DNA from: Cymbidium sinense | Lineage: Eukaryota > Streptophyta > Magnoliopsida > Asparagales > Orchidaceae | Assembly: GCA_021442155.1 (NCBI GenBank) | Contig: CM038215.1 | Coordinates: 213,522,982-213,586,981 of the forward strand | Reading direction: 5' to 3' | Length of the DNA stretch: 64,000 nt | Part shown: one piece after another, positions 22,156 to 34,460 of the stretch | Numbering within the stretch: the stretch's first letter is position 1 | Layout of the letters: each line of letters starts with the position of its first letter | Notes under the pieces: generated by a model | Told to the model about the DNA's origin: nothing | The model's input: only the letters and a program-made list of their open reading frames with translations | Database searches by the model: none | Made by a program: the position numbers and the translations under genes

Positions 22156-22403
22156 AAAAGTCTAAGTATAGGGTAGGGGTGAATTTAGCTAATGTTTAGG
22201 GTGGAAATTTATTATATAATTAAATTAATATTATAAAAATACAAATAGTTGGAGTTATAATATCAAATGTAAAATTATAAATAAAATAAAATAAAATATT
22301 AAAATGAAATTACATAAGCTTAATAAAATCATATTATTTTTATTAAAATGGAAATACTTTCTTTTCTTAAAAAACAAAAAAAAAATTAAATATTATTAAC
22401 TAA

Positions 22404-23254
22404 GGGTTTGTTTGGGATCAATTTTATTTCATATTATTTTAAAATATGTTAATTTAGAGTATATTTTAAATATATTTTTTATCTTTAAAAATAAAGCATA
22501 TTATTTTTAAAAAAATATAAAAAGCACTCAAAACAACCTTTGAGTGCTTTTAGTATTTTTTTAAAAAAATTATTGTTCAAAATGTTGGTGAAATAAATGG
22601 GGATGTTATTAGTAGAATTCAAGTTGGATGATTGAAATGGAGTACTGCATTTGGCCTGTTATGTGATAAAAAAGTATCGCTTAGACTTAAGGAAAAATTT
22701 GATAAGTGATGGTAAGATCTATAATGATTTATGATGCAGAATGTTGGCTAGCAAAAGAGAAGCATAAAATTAAGGTAAGTGTTGTAGAGATGAGGATGCT
22801 CAGGTGGATGAATGGCTTTACTTCGAGAGATAAATGGTGAAATAAATATATTTGTGAAAAAGTTGGTGTAGCTCCAGTAATAGAAAAAATTCAAGAAAGT
22901 CGTATTAGATGGTTTGTTCACATAAAATGTTGGCCATCTCATGACTCAATTAGAGGAATAGATGTATTATATTTGACATGTGTTAAGAAAGGTAAAGGTA
23001 GACCTAAGAATACTTTGGTTAGATAGATATAAAAAATGATCTTATTTTATTTATATGAGAACTTGACACTTAATATATAATGGAGAAGAAGGATTCATTC
23101 ATAATTCATGACCCACATAGTGGGATAAAGGCTTGTTGTGTTATTGTTGTAAAAATAAATATTATTACTAAACATATTTTTTTTAATTGAAATATAAAAA
23201 AATAAAAAATAAAAAATAAAAAAATGAAAATTGCAAGTGATCTTAAATAACCTC
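22404..23254. mobile_element. Tourist/Harbinger-type element with TAA duplication, carrying a LINE fragment
   Basis: The left end GGGTTTGTTTGGGATCA and the reverse complement of the right end, GAGGTTATTTAAGATCA, form an imperfect terminal inverted repeat. TAA is duplicated on both sides (22,401-22,403 and 23,255-23,257). GGG(T/C)(T/C)TGTTTGGGAT with a TWA duplication is the signature of PIF/Harbinger MITEs (Tourist). The outer arms are AT-rich and mutually complementary, while the middle, about 22,575-23,150, is a LINE relic. Either a LINE inserted into the MITE, or the MITE captured it. Confidence 0.65.
22575..23150 (+). pseudogene. LINE reverse transcriptase C-terminal relic
   Basis: The frames give DVISRIQVG and LKWSTAFGLLCDKKVSLRLK, then AECW-like sequence, EMRMLRWMNGF, KYICEKVGVAPVIEKIQ, SRIRWFVHIK and VKKGKGRPKNTLVR. 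They end near HDPHSGIKACCVIVV. This is the conserved C-terminal part of plant L1-type LINE polyproteins (WRSASGVLCD.., ECW..K.., RMLRWM.G.TR.D.IRN, RLRWFGHV, KRGRGRPKKTW), with the usual 3' tail GGATAAAGGCTTGTTGTG. Multiple stops show that it is dead. The catalytic FADD part lies upstream and is absent here. Confidence 0.85.
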
Positions 23255-23257
23255 TAA

Positions 23258-24085
23258 ATAAATCTATGTTGAAAATTAATTTAAGAATCATCTAAATAAA
23301 AATAATAATTAAAAAATCAGATAGATTTGATGTTCACATGAGAAATTAATTGGAAAAATGGTAAACTGATTTCATATGACTGATATCCTATATGTATTTA
23401 ATCCCACATCAGATAGGAAATCTAATAAAGAATTATTTACATAGAAATAAAGAACTCACTTTTTTTGAGCTCTTAACACATGTAGTGTTAAAAGCATGTA
23501 ATTGGTTTGGCTCAAGTTAGTGAAAATCTAAGATTAATTTTAAAATTTAATAAATTAAAATATTTTTTTCTTAAGGTTACTAATTTGGGAAAATATATTT
23601 ATTTTATTATAAAATGGAGAAAATATATTTATTAGGGGAGTGGAGAGGGGCCAAATACTTACAAAAGGTGTTTTGTTTACAATAAAAAAAAAAAGTTAGG
23701 GTGCACCCTAACAAAAGGTTAGTTTTACCCATGATATAGAGGTATTTGTTACACTTAATGTTTTCTTACATTAATATGGCCAAAGATCTTGACTTTTATA
23801 TTTATATTTATTTAATTTTAGAAAGTTAATTACACCAATGTATTTATTTTTAAGTTGTGTATGTGAACCTCAATATTGGAAATTTCTTGTGCATTATGCT
23901 AAAGAGAATATTTAGGGTTGTTTGAGCCACTTGTAGTGCCACTAGTGCATTATGGAGGTCAAGCACTAGACCTAAAGCTTAGGCACCCAAGCAGTGTGGA
24001 CTAATGGCTAGAGACATTGAGCCAGCTACTTAAGCCCTTAATTCTAATGCCTAGGTTCCAAATCCAACACCTAGACACCTAGTCC
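23258..24085. other. AT-rich flank, nothing recognised
   Basis: No gene or element was assigned. Short CCTAG / CCTAA-containing words recur around 23,960-24,085. Confidence 0.35.
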
Positions 24086-24331
24086 ATGCAAAATGTTGAG
24101 ATAGAACATAGAGAGCCGCAATACATAAGCACTAGACTAAGCCAATTTTTTGCTTTAAGAGTCAATATTATTCCTATTTTGGTGAACCAATTTGAGGACT
24201 ATTTAAAGGATGTTAAGAATACTTTATGGGGATTCTTGGTAGATTTTTTTGTGTTTTATTCTAATAAACTTTTTGGGGAGTATGCAAGGATCGTTAAGGC
24301 AAGAAGACAAAGAAAAGATGTAGTGAAGTAG
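24086..24331 (+). other. Unassigned 81-codon open frame
   Basis: An uninterrupted frame from an ATG, with a hydrophobic stretch (LWGFLVDFFVFYSNKLFG) and a basic end (RIVKARRQRK). I do not recognise a family, there is no promoter or splice context, and the neighbourhood is transposon debris. It may be chance or part of an eroded element. It stops just before TGTAATACCC at about 24,340, which resembles an LTR start. Confidence 0.2.
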
Positions 24332-24684
24332 ATTAGGTGTGTAATACCCAATTTTTGATAAGGTCCAATTACAAATATTCTAAATAAATTATACCTTAAA
24401 ATTTCAACTTTCACAAAATCATCAAAATTTATTCCATTGCATTCTCCTCTTCAAAAAGATCATTTTGATATATAAAGCTATAGGCTAGTTCTTAAAGACG
24501 AGAAAGTTATTGAATTATTTTTTATTTTGATTAAATTTTCCTAAAATTTTAATTAAAATTATTATGCATTATTGTAGCACGATAGTGGTAATCCAAAAAA
24601 TTTCACTTAGTATGACATGCATTGACTATATTTATATTATATAAATTAATATGATTAATTTAAACAAATTTATTTATACACATA

Positions 24685-24735
<51 letters not shown>

Positions 24736-26555
24736 ATATAATTCTTTTCTTATTTTCTATTTTCTATTTTCATGGTTATAACTCCGATGTGGAAATTGAG
24801 AGACAAAAAAGAAGGAAATTTAGGAGAAATAAGAAGAAGAGAAGAAGAAGGAAAGGAAGGAAGAAGTAGACAAGATGAAAAGAAGAAAGAGAAAGAAAAA
24901 AAGAGAGAGGGAGGAAGGGAAATATATAATGTAAGATTTGGGTATTTTAATTTAAATTTGGAATTTTAGAAATTCTTTTAATTGTTCATTTTAATTGGGT
25001 TTTAAGTTAAAAGTTTTATGAGGAGAAGTCAAGTTGAAATTGTGTATATAAGAGAAGATTTCAAGGAGGTCATTTACCGGGGGTAAATCAACAGTTAGAT
25101 AAATTTTGTAAGTCTAACATAAAAAAACAAGTTTTATATTTCTTGCACTATTATTTATATACGGTATAGAATATAAAACATTATTCATTTTTGATATTGT
25201 GAATTGTGAGTGTTGTAGATTTTCAATCATGTGCAAAGTACTTACGCAACTTTTGTTATTGATGCATTGCAAGTTATAAATTGAATTATGTATTATATTT
25301 TTGGATATTAACTCATTTAAGCATGCTTGTAACATTGCAACTTGTCTTATTTCATTAGTATCTACTTTCTAAAGGTATATTGAACATTTCATGCTTAACG
25401 TTTATTTTAGTTATAAAAGTATGCATAGCTGCAAAATATCATGTGATAAAAATTAGCTTAGCAATATGTCATGTTGTTACCTACACAAATTTGGGGAAAA
25501 AGAGTCTTCATTGAGTCAAAAAGGTCATCAAATGATATGAAATGGGACAAAAAGATCTAGTATCGAGGTAAATGAGTCTTCAATATAGCTTTCGAGATGA
25601 TTTACGTTGACCAATGATCTTGATAATTATACATGACACGTTCAAAAGCTAAAATTTGATACATAAGTTTTGCCTGCAAGCATACAAATTATGTTTTTTT
25701 TTCAAAGTGTTAAAAAGTAAAATTTAGAGCTATCAATTGTATAATTATGTTAATTTTGTTTAATAAATTTTGAATTTTGTATTATACTTGCTTATCATAC
25801 TAAGTCTCATGACTTATTATATGAATATAGCTATTTTTACATGGAAAGGGAAGGATAATGTTGAGGAGTAAATTTTTGCTCATTTTAGAAGTGTTTTTGG
25901 TGAAAACAATTGTAAATAAGATTCAAGGTATGTTTCAATGAATTTAAGTTTATTGTTACAGATTTGATGTTTTAGATGCTCTGTAGTTTAGTTTAAAAGA
26001 TTTAGTTTAAATTATTTTTGCTTGTAATGAAAGATGATTGATTTTAGTAGATTATTCTTATAAAATGTTTAATACTGCCTCTGTTCAGTTCAAAGTCCCG
26101 AATGAGAAAAATGGAAAGTTACATTAGGTAGTCCACAACTTTCACAAAAAAATCATGACATAAATCTTTTAATACATTGTGTTAAAGTGAGGTATTCATT
26201 GGAAGTGATGCATTGTGTGGTTTGAATATAGTCAAAAGTATGCAAAGCCGCTGCATCGACCCTCGGGTGTGATTATAGATAAGAGTTAGTCCATTAAACA
26301 GTTTCCACATTATGGATGAATGTAGGCAAAGAAGGTAGTCCATAAAACTAAAATTAGGATATGAACTTAAAATATAGATACTCTTATGTGTAAACTAATA
26401 GAATTAATAAATATTATGGTTCATAGGAAGATAAATATCTTATGTATTCATTAAACATAATGGGTTGGGGAGAAAGCCAAGAAAATTAATAATTTAGGTT
26501 TTAAACTTTAGTATTGTGGTAAGGATTGTACTAGAAATGGTGTAGGGGTCAAGTC
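24332..26555. other. AT-rich region with (TA)n and a purine tract; possible decayed LTR
   Basis: It begins near TGTAATACCC (compare TGTAATGTCC of the chromovirus LTR). It contains (AT)n at about 24,688-24,740 and, at about 24,800-24,925, a strand almost entirely of purines (runs such as AAGAAGAAGAGAAGAAG). The chromovirus LTR also has a purine-rich stretch near its start. No second copy or internal domain was found, so a solo LTR is only a suggestion. Confidence 0.3.
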
Positions 26556-26559
26556 TAGG

Positions 26560-27092
26560 TCAAATAGTCTAATTGACCGCTTTGAACCTCATATAGATTT
26601 ATTTTTAGATTAATTTATATTTGTGATTTGATTTTTGTACTTTTAGTTTGATTAATTTTAATTTCTTTTGATTTAATTAATTAATTTTTTTTGAACTTTA
26701 GGTGATTTTGAGCTTAAATGGGTCAACTAAATTACCTCGATTTAGGCTCAATCAAATTTAGATTTCAATTCAAATATGTTTGAATTAGATTTTGTTAAAT
26801 TTTATTAGACTTGGATTTGATTGAATTCACCTAATTCACTTGGGTTAGGTCGGGTCCTAGAAGGATTCACTAGGTTAACCTAGGCTCTCACTTCATGATA
26901 TTGAGTTTGATTTGATTTCAATTTCAGATTTATAATTAATTTAATTTGTTATTTAATTTTGATTTTTTACACACCTAATCACTAAGCATAGTGTCCTAAG
27001 TGCCTAATAAGGAAACTCCTAATATAAGATTATAGGTCTTAATTACTACGATTGAAATGATTTCAAACTCATCCAAAAATGAGGTCAATACC
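26560..27092 (-). repeat. LTR-like repeat family, copy D (left arm of a head-to-head pair)
   Basis: It pairs as an imperfect reverse complement with about 27,168-27,560 and onward. Matching landmarks are AGATTTCAATTCAAATATG at about 26,760 against its complement at about 27,460, and ACACCTAATCACTAAG at about 26,972 against the complement near 27,280. The boundary CTCATCCAAAAATGAGGTCA is the degenerate form of the A/B boundary CTCACTCCAAAAGTGAGGTC. It is AT-richer than A, B and C, so it is a diverged subfamily. Confidence 0.65.
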
Positions 27093-27166
27093 AGACATTT
27101 ATAGGAGGATGTCCCTTGGTTTATGCATTTTGTTGATGATATTCTTCTTGTTGATAAGACTAGAGA
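27079..27166 (+). pseudogene. LINE reverse transcriptase sliver at the centre of the D/D' palindrome
   Basis: The frame reads NTRHL, a stop, then EDVPWFMHFVDDILLVDKTR and EGVVDL. In plant L1-type LINEs the corresponding stretch is (E)LTRHIQ.(E/D)VPWCM.FADD followed by I.L.D.TR.G. The FVDD here is the RT catalytic motif with A changed to V. Only about 30 codons remain, and both ends are cut by the LTR-like repeats, which face away from it. Confidence 0.75.
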
Positions 27167-27167
27167 G

Positions 27168-28160
27168 GGAGTGGTTGACCTTATATTTAGATGAGGTTAA
27201 TATTATCCCAAGCCTAGTAATTAAGATCTCTAATCCTAGAGGATATTCCAATCAAACATGAAAGACACTACACTTAATGGCTAGGTGTTGCTCCAAGCCA
27301 AAATCAAATAATAAGTTAAATCAAATTAAAATTTAATACCAAAATCAAACTCAAAATCTTAAGATGAGAACCTAGTTTAGCCTAGTGGATGTCAATAGGA
27401 CATAACGATGGTGAACCTAATTAAGTCCAAACTTAATAAAATTCAATAGAATCAAAATTAAATATATTTGAATTGAAATCTAAGTTTAATTGAGCTTGGA
27501 CTGAGGTAATTAGCTAGGTTGACCCAATTAACTCATCTAAGCCTAAAGTCATATAAGTCAAAGAAAATAAAACTAAAATAAATTAAAATTAAATCAAATA
27601 AAAAGCCTAAAATCATCGTTGAAACATAAATTAACACAACTAAATTTAGGTGGTATATAATGTGAATAATCAAGTCATTTGAATTGAGTTGACCCATGTG
27701 GGCTCCACCAAATCAAAAATCAACCAACCAAAACTTTGTCAAATTGAATCTATCTAAAGGCTCAAACCATCAAATAAATATGCCCTAACATAATAAATAT
27801 AAATAAATTTGAATTCGAAGAAGACTCAAATGGGTTAATTGGGTCACCAGAGCCAAGTTAACCTAAATGAACCCTCTTGAACTCAAATTCAATATAAATT
27901 GAAATTAATTTAAATCAAACATCCTAAAGCATTTAAAATTATAATTAAATAAAATTCAACTAGCCTTTGGGTTTAATTTGACTAATTTGGTTATTTGACC
28001 CCATTAAGCCCAATTAGGGTCAAAGTGGGTGAAAATCAAAACCCAACTTCAAATTAATTGAAATTAATTATTCAAAATTATATTGAACACTTAATCAAAC
28101 ATGATTAAAATTCATACACATCTTTATCATGTCAAATTAGCCATTTGACGTAATTGAACC
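27168..28160 (+). repeat. LTR-like repeat family, copy D' (right arm)
   Basis: It starts GGTTGACCTTATATTTAGAT, comparable to the start of A (TGTTGACCTCACTTTTGG). The first 400 bp are the inverted partner of D. The rest has the same subrepeat style: GGGTCAACC, AATTAACCCATTTGA and CAAATTGA words. It runs directly into copy A without an identifiable spacer. Confidence 0.6.
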
Positions 28161-28161
28161 C

Positions 28162-31100
28162 TGTTGACCTCACTTTTGGAGTGAGGACTCATCCTTCCTT
28201 AGACTTAGGAATCTTCTAGGCACTTGGATTTACCTAGTCATAGGACAATTCTAGTGATTAAGGGAACACTACACCCAAGTCTTAAAACTCAAGGAGGCAT
28301 ACCCTAAACTTAGGATATGCCTTAGGATAAATAGGTCCTAGATATCTTATGGCCTAAACCAAGACTCATGCTTATTCAGTCATCCAAACCCAAACTCATA
28401 TGATTGAAACATGACCAATCTCAAGCTTTTTCAATTAACCTCATTTGAATTTGTTTTCTAATCCAAGCTCCAAGCCAAATTGACTTAGGCATTAACCTAA
28501 GTTAACTCCACCATGATCCTATAATCCAACCCAAAACTCATTCAAGTAAACTAAATCTAATTTGATTTTCTCAATCACTCTAATCATTCAATAGATCATT
28601 TCAAAATTCTCCAATACTTACAATCAAACTAATCAAATCAAATGAATTTGATCAACTCAAGTTAGGCCATTTAACCCAAAAAGTTTAAATGAGCCAAAAC
28701 CTAATCAAGCCTAAAACAATTGTAATCAAGACCATTAATCAACTCTAGGTATATCATTGAACCCTCTTAACTACTAATTACAACTCAATTCAACAATCAA
28801 CCTAATTGATTTACTTGACCCAATGTGTCCAAAATGACCAATTTGATTCAAACTTCAATCCAACCAAAGTTGGATTGAATCAACTCATCCAATTTCTTCA
28901 ATAATGATTATTGATCATCCTTGATTACCCAATTGCAAGCAATTGAACCTAACTAAGCCAATTTGGTCTCTTGACCTAAGTTGACCCAATTTGACCTAAA
29001 AGGCCAAATTAAGTCAAATCAAATCCTAAGACAAAATTGGTTGAAATCAATGCTTCTAACTCAATAATTGAATATTGAACATGATCCAACATTCAATTGA
29101 ACCCAATTTGACCTAAAGGATCCAATTGAACCAAATCATTTTCTAATCTAATTAATTCAAACCAACACTTGCAATCACTCCCAAATGATCAATTGAACCT
29201 AAACCTAACCCATGCTGCCAATTGACCAATTTGACCAAATTGGTCAACTTACTCCATTTGACTAAAATGAAACCAAATAAATCAAACTCAAATCCACTTC
29301 AAATTGAATCAAATTGATTATACCAATGCATTCCAAATGACCAATTGAACTTATCCAAGCCATCCATTTGACTCAATTTATTCCAATTGGTCAACTTAAC
29401 CCAATTGAACCCATTTGACTCATATGGGTCAAAATCAGCCAAACCCAACCAAATCAAGTTCACACCCAACCAAACTTGGCATGACTCATCCTTGGGTCAC
29501 CATGAGCCTGCCCAAGGACCCAACCCATGATGAACCCAGTTTGGGTCAAATCTCTTGAACCAAGCCACCCAAATGTGACAAAATCCCCATTTGGATGGGT
29601 TCTCCCACTCTCCACCCCATGACAACCACCTTTGGCTCCTCTTGGATAATAAGACCTCCGTCCCAACCTAACCCAAGGTTATTGGGTTCAGCCTTTGGCC
29701 ATGAGAGGGTGAGTTCACCCATAGAACACCATTGGTCTACCTAGGGAAGGTGGTACACCCCATGCCAGCTCATGCCACTCACTTGGCCACTTAAGCACTT
29801 CCACTTTAGTAGTCCCTTGCCACCTCCGACCACTACCCGGATGGGCCAAAGGTTGAACCAATCTCAACTTTTGGTTCAAGTGGGGAGGAGAGTATACTCC
29901 TCCCCATCGATGCAAACTTCACAGAGTTTCCTTAGGGTATTCTGAGCAGTCCTAGAGCTTTTCCTGATCCCCTCGTGCTCTCCATCCTCAATGAGACCAA
30001 CTCTCGTTTGAAACTAAGAGCCTCGTCCATCCAACCTCACCTAAACTCCACCAAACTCAAATTAACTCTTCACACACCTTCCCCTAGCTTCGACGAGTCG
30101 AAATGAATCAATCCCCGATCAAGTTGATCACCAGAATGCAATCCAAGACCAACTCCGGTGAGTTTAGCAGCATCACTTGGTCCACAAAGGCATCGACAGG
30201 GAGGCAGCTCGAGTTCTTCTCAACAGGGCTTTGTATCGACGAACCGTTAGTCTTTAGCTCCGGTGAGGTAAAACTCTGGAAAACCATATAAAATCTCCTA
30301 GGTGTTGGCCTTTTGTGAAGAGAAAGTGTGATTGCATGAGATTTCTACCATAGGATCTCCTTAGATCTCCTCCCTGCTCATTTTAGAGTCGATCTCGACA
30401 TCCTATGAGCTCCAACGAGCTCATATCAGCGGCAATGTGTGTCTTCTAGCAGAATTCGACATCATCAGTCATCCATTCCGTGTGATTAGAATGGATGGTC
30501 GTGATTTATTCAGTTAGATAATTTGATCAAATCTAATAGGAACCACGGGATTAATCTCCATCATCCGATCCGAGATCGGACGGCGGGGATGAAACCGCAT
30601 CCATCGTCGTTGAGTTAATTGTTGCATCAGACGTTTTAAGTGATCTATCCCGTGGCGCCACATGGAAAGCGGTGCCACCGTCAGCTCCCGCATGGTGCCG
30701 ACAGTTTAGGGGATTAATTAGTAGGTTAAAATATCATTAAATAGCTACAACTTTAAAATTTTATAACTAACTATAGAAAAATTTTAAAAATATGAGTAAA
30801 CCCATTTTGGAAAGGATAAATAGATGAGGATTTAATAAAAATAATATCCTTAATGTTTGGTTAATGAATAGTGTTTAATTAGGATTTGAGATTTGAATTA
30901 ATTACCATAATTAGGGCTTAATCACTTGTCCAATTGATCTTAAATTAGATAGGTTGGTCCTCTAGCTTGTCCTCCATCTCCCATAATTTTCTTGAGATTT
31001 ATTGGTCATGTAATTTGAAGAATTTGAAATCCTAATTGTAATTACCCTCCTTAATCAATTAATAATTATTAAAAATGCTAAACAATTAAATTTAAATAAT

Positions 31101-31800
31101 TAATGATGATTAATCACTATTAATAGTGGGAATGATGAGGAAAAATATTTAGGGCTTCTTCCTTGGTTATTTTCCTAAGTATATTCTCATAGAAGGGTTA
31201 ATTAACTCATGGCTTAATTAAGGATTAATTAAGTGATTTAATGATAAAATTAAATCAAATTAAGATGATAATTATTTTAGATAATTCAAATTGAATTCAT
31301 GGGTTCTCCTTTATGTGCTTAATAATATAAAGATCATTAAGGAACTTATGCTTAACCTATGGGTATGGGAAAACCATATAAGTTCTTAATTTAGATTCTC
31401 CCTTAATCTAATTAATTCTTAAACATGAGCCTAATTGCATTATGTCCTTTTAGGAGTATTGCAAATTGTAATTTTCTCATTGGCATATCATTGAAGGCTC
31501 ATAATTAAGTAGTTATTTAAATTAAGGAGACTTAGGAAAGGGAATTAAATCAATCGATTAATGATTTAAATTTAATTAATCCATAAAATTTACTTAATTA
31601 TTTTTTCTTAAACACATTAAGTCACTAATGTGGGATAGGGTAAAACAGCAAATATCATTTCTCCTCTTTAAGTTTAATAATTCAAATCCAAAAATTAAAC
31701 TTCATAACAACCTTGGTTAATTTTAAAAAAATTTATTTGACTTGATTATCCTTATGAATTAATGTGATTGAATGTAAAGTTTAATTAAACCTTAAGCTAA
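28162..31800 (+). repeat. LTR-like repeat family, copy A (inverted partner of B)
   Basis: It starts TGTTGACCTCACTTTTGG at 28,162. It is the reverse complement of B in order and spacing: the boundary; a TAATCACTAGAAGTGT-like block; about 1 kb of GGTCAAATTGG-type subrepeats; a GC-richer part near 29,460-30,480 with a 24-bp near-palindrome (29,883-29,906); a part near 30,480-30,710 with GTGATTAATC and TGGCGCCACATGG; then AT-rich sequence with CACTAATGTGGGATAGGG at about 31,625. Length, a TG start and the absence of a gene fit a long LTR. Frames inside it (for example 29,460-29,915 on the minus strand) are not conserved in B and are not proposed as genes. Confidence 0.75.
29883..29906. other. 24-bp GC-rich near-palindrome in copy A
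   Basis: Arms GGGGAGGAG and CTCCTCCCC flank a TATAC-containing centre. The same hairpin is in B at about 50,389-50,412 with the centre changed, and a decayed version is in C near 8,517. Retention in three diverged copies makes it a candidate regulatory or structural site of the repeat family. Confidence 0.7.
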
Positions 31801-33299
31801 TGAATTGTTCAAATAAATTAATAAATTCCTAATTCACAATCAATGTAACTTAAGAATGAATTCAAACATTAACCTAAGTGTCTTAGGTTAACATAAATCA
31901 TACCAATTGAAATAAACATGAATTTAATCAACATAAATATAATTCAAATAAAACATTAATGAAAAATAAATGTTAAATCAATTCAAACCAAATCAAGTCA
32001 AATTGAAAATAAATTAAACCAAGAATGAAAAATAAATCAAATCAAAGTAAAATTAAAAATTAAATTTCAAAAGAATTGATGATTCAAACCAAATTGAATT
32101 CAAGCCCAAATTATCTAAATGAAACTAAAATGATTAATTAAGATACCTAAGGATCTTAGATAGGCCTTTGGGATGAATCTTCATCTTAAGATGAAGGTTT
32201 CATTCCATTAGGGGATATGATGTTGAATAGAATGGGTTCTACCTTAAAGTAATCTATTATGCTTTTCATTCTTGAAAACTTAAACTTCATTTTAACAAAA
32301 TAAAAGTGAACTTAAAAAATGAAAACAAAATCATCAAATCATTTGAATTAAAACCATCCAAAAGTAAATTAAATAAACTCAAAATCCAAATAAAAACTTA
32401 AACTCAAAAGGCTAGCAAAGTCTTGCTACACAAGCTTATTCCCTTCATACACTAGATCGTTAGGTCAAAGACCCTAAACTTAGGTTTGGTTGTTCTGTGA
32501 TTCTTTTTTATGATACTCTGTGTTGTAATGTGATGTGTATTTCATATCTTTGTGGTGTACTATTTAGACTATTTAGACTACATGTCTAGGATTATTTGTC
32601 CATTAGACTTGAGGGTAGGACATTCTTTTTATAACTAACATTATCTTCTACAGGGGGGCTATTCTAAAAGGGATTGCAGCCATAAACAAATTAAAAATGT
32701 TGTTTCTTCGCAGGTGTGCTTATGTCCTTAAGCATAGCCCATAGGCCAAGTGGGCTTGGTAAGCAATTGATGCTAAGCCTGTATGTTTGTGAAATATAAT
32801 TATTATATGTTATTTGTATTTTCCTAACATCTATTTTATAGGGCTTAAGATTTATTTTTGATTTTAAAATATAAATTTGAGTTTATAATTATGTTAGGAT
32901 CTATGAGGTCTAGAATTAGTAGGAGCTGGCCCTACCAGGAGATGCTACAATTTCTGTGAAACCTAATAGAGGTCCTTAAGAAGGAGACGATCCTAGAAAG
33001 AAGACTCATAGATCTCAACTTGTAGTTCTAGGCTGGACTATATAAGGGCAGAGCTCGGCTACCCGTTTGTCTTTCCTCCGGGTGTCTGTGATGCATTTGG
33101 CTTTTTAAAATTAAATTAGCTTGATTTATTTTGGGTGCACAATACACTCAACTTGCTTTTCTCAGTTTCTTTCTATGTTGTGCTTTCTATGATAAATGTT
33201 TGGATGTAGGCTCATAGAAAAAATTATATTTTCTACCCAATTAAATTAAATCAACTCAAACAAAAAAATAAAGAAATTCAAAATCTCACATAAATTAAA
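31801..33299. other. AT-rich region between inverted-repeat arms A and E
   Basis: No gene was recognised. The stretch to about 32,120 may be diverged outer sequence of copy A. Near 33,040-33,085 there is TATATAAGGGCAGAGCTCGG followed by CTACCC, which looks like a TATA box and transcription start region of an LTR, without a matching partner. Confidence 0.35.
33037..33050 (+). promoter_or_regulatory. Candidate TATA box (LTR-style)
   Basis: TATATAAGGGCAGAG is followed within about 30 bp by pyrimidine-rich CGTTTGTCTTTCC. It would suit a core promoter of an LTR or an unannotated transcript. It is recognised by sequence only. Confidence 0.35.
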
Positions 33300-34460
33300 G
33301 CCCCAAGGAATAACTTAAAATCAATTAGAAATAAATTAGCTCTCAAAAATCATACAATCATATTATTATAACTCTTGAATTGGACACTTCACCCATTACA
33401 CATAAGGGGCATTTAACCTATGAGGATGACCGCCTTCTTGGGGAATTCTGCCTTTTGTTATTGATTTGGCCCATGACCTTCTTCTAATTACATACCATGT
33501 AGCCATAAATTGCATACCTATGGACTAAAATGATTATAGAGTCAAAATATATAAAACCTGAAAAATGTGCATTAGTTAGATGCATTTCATACCCTACATG
33601 ATCTTGAGATTTTGGAGTGAGTCTAGGATTCTTAGATTCCTTTCCAAAAAATATAATAGCCTAGACTTGGTGTTATGAATTTAAAATGTGCTTAGGTGGT
33701 GTTAGCTGGCAGCCTCTCCATGCGAGTTATAAGTCCAGAAGAGTCAGGATAGGTTTGTTCCCTTAAGTGAGAGGAATGACTGATAATTCCCAAAATGAAA
33801 TTAGGTCAAGCATCTAACTTGGGTCAGAAGCATTTGTAGACTTAGTTTCTGAAGCATCCTTCTTGGAGTAAGTCTTCAACCCCACATTTCTGTCTTGTCT
33901 TCTAGAATCTAAGCCCTAGATTTCTAAGAAAATGTCAACTCAAAATCTAAATTAAAATTTATAATTTAAAGCCCAATGATAGGATAGTTAAAATGTCTAC
34001 TGGACATCTCAGTATCAACAGACATTTTCTACTTCATCCTATTTGGCATCCTAAAAGAACTCTTTCTACTTTAGACCAATCCTAATTAAAATTCCAAATA
34101 TCATTCCTTTGAAAACCAACTTAGAAATCCATAGAAACAATATCTTTCTTTAATCGAGAGTATTCTTAGGAAGAGACTTTTCATCGTGAGATGTAATTAA
34201 CTATAGGGGCTTGCCCTTATAGGGAACAATGAACCCAATTTAAAATAAACTCTATTATACTTTCTGATGCAGTTTATGGGAAAACTCTCTGGTACATAAA
34301 AGACCCATCAGCCTTAGGAGTCTTTTATTAAATAATTGAATCTATTATAGGATAACAGTTTTATCTTCCGAGGTAATATGTTTACTACTTAATGACGCAT
34401 TTGATCATCCAAATAAAGAATTCTCAAAACACTATGTGGTGTCATAAATTTTTATCATAG
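33300..34460 (+). repeat. Inverted repeat arm E
   Basis: Reverse-complementary to E' (about 37,700-38,900) throughout, with many substitutions and indels. Anchor points: GATTTGGCCCATGAC near 33,463 against GTCATGGGCTAAATC near 38,727; GGAGTGAGTCTAGGATTC near 33,616 against GAATCCTAGACTCACTCC near 38,571; GAGAGTATTC near 34,157 against GAATACCCTCGATT near 37,996; and CCATCAGCCTTAGGAGTC near 34,306 against GACTCCTAAGGTAGATGG near 37,838. No coding frame is shared by the arms. It is a dispersed mobile element present in two opposite orientations. Confidence 0.8.

Noticed and set aside
24651..24869. Frame with a long Ile-Tyr repeat, and another at 44,669-45,130
   Set aside because: The repeats are translations of (TA)n microsatellites.
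29460..29915. Gly/Trp-rich minus-strand frames in copy A as a secreted protein
   Set aside because: The same frames are interrupted in copy B, and there is no signal peptide or conserved domain.
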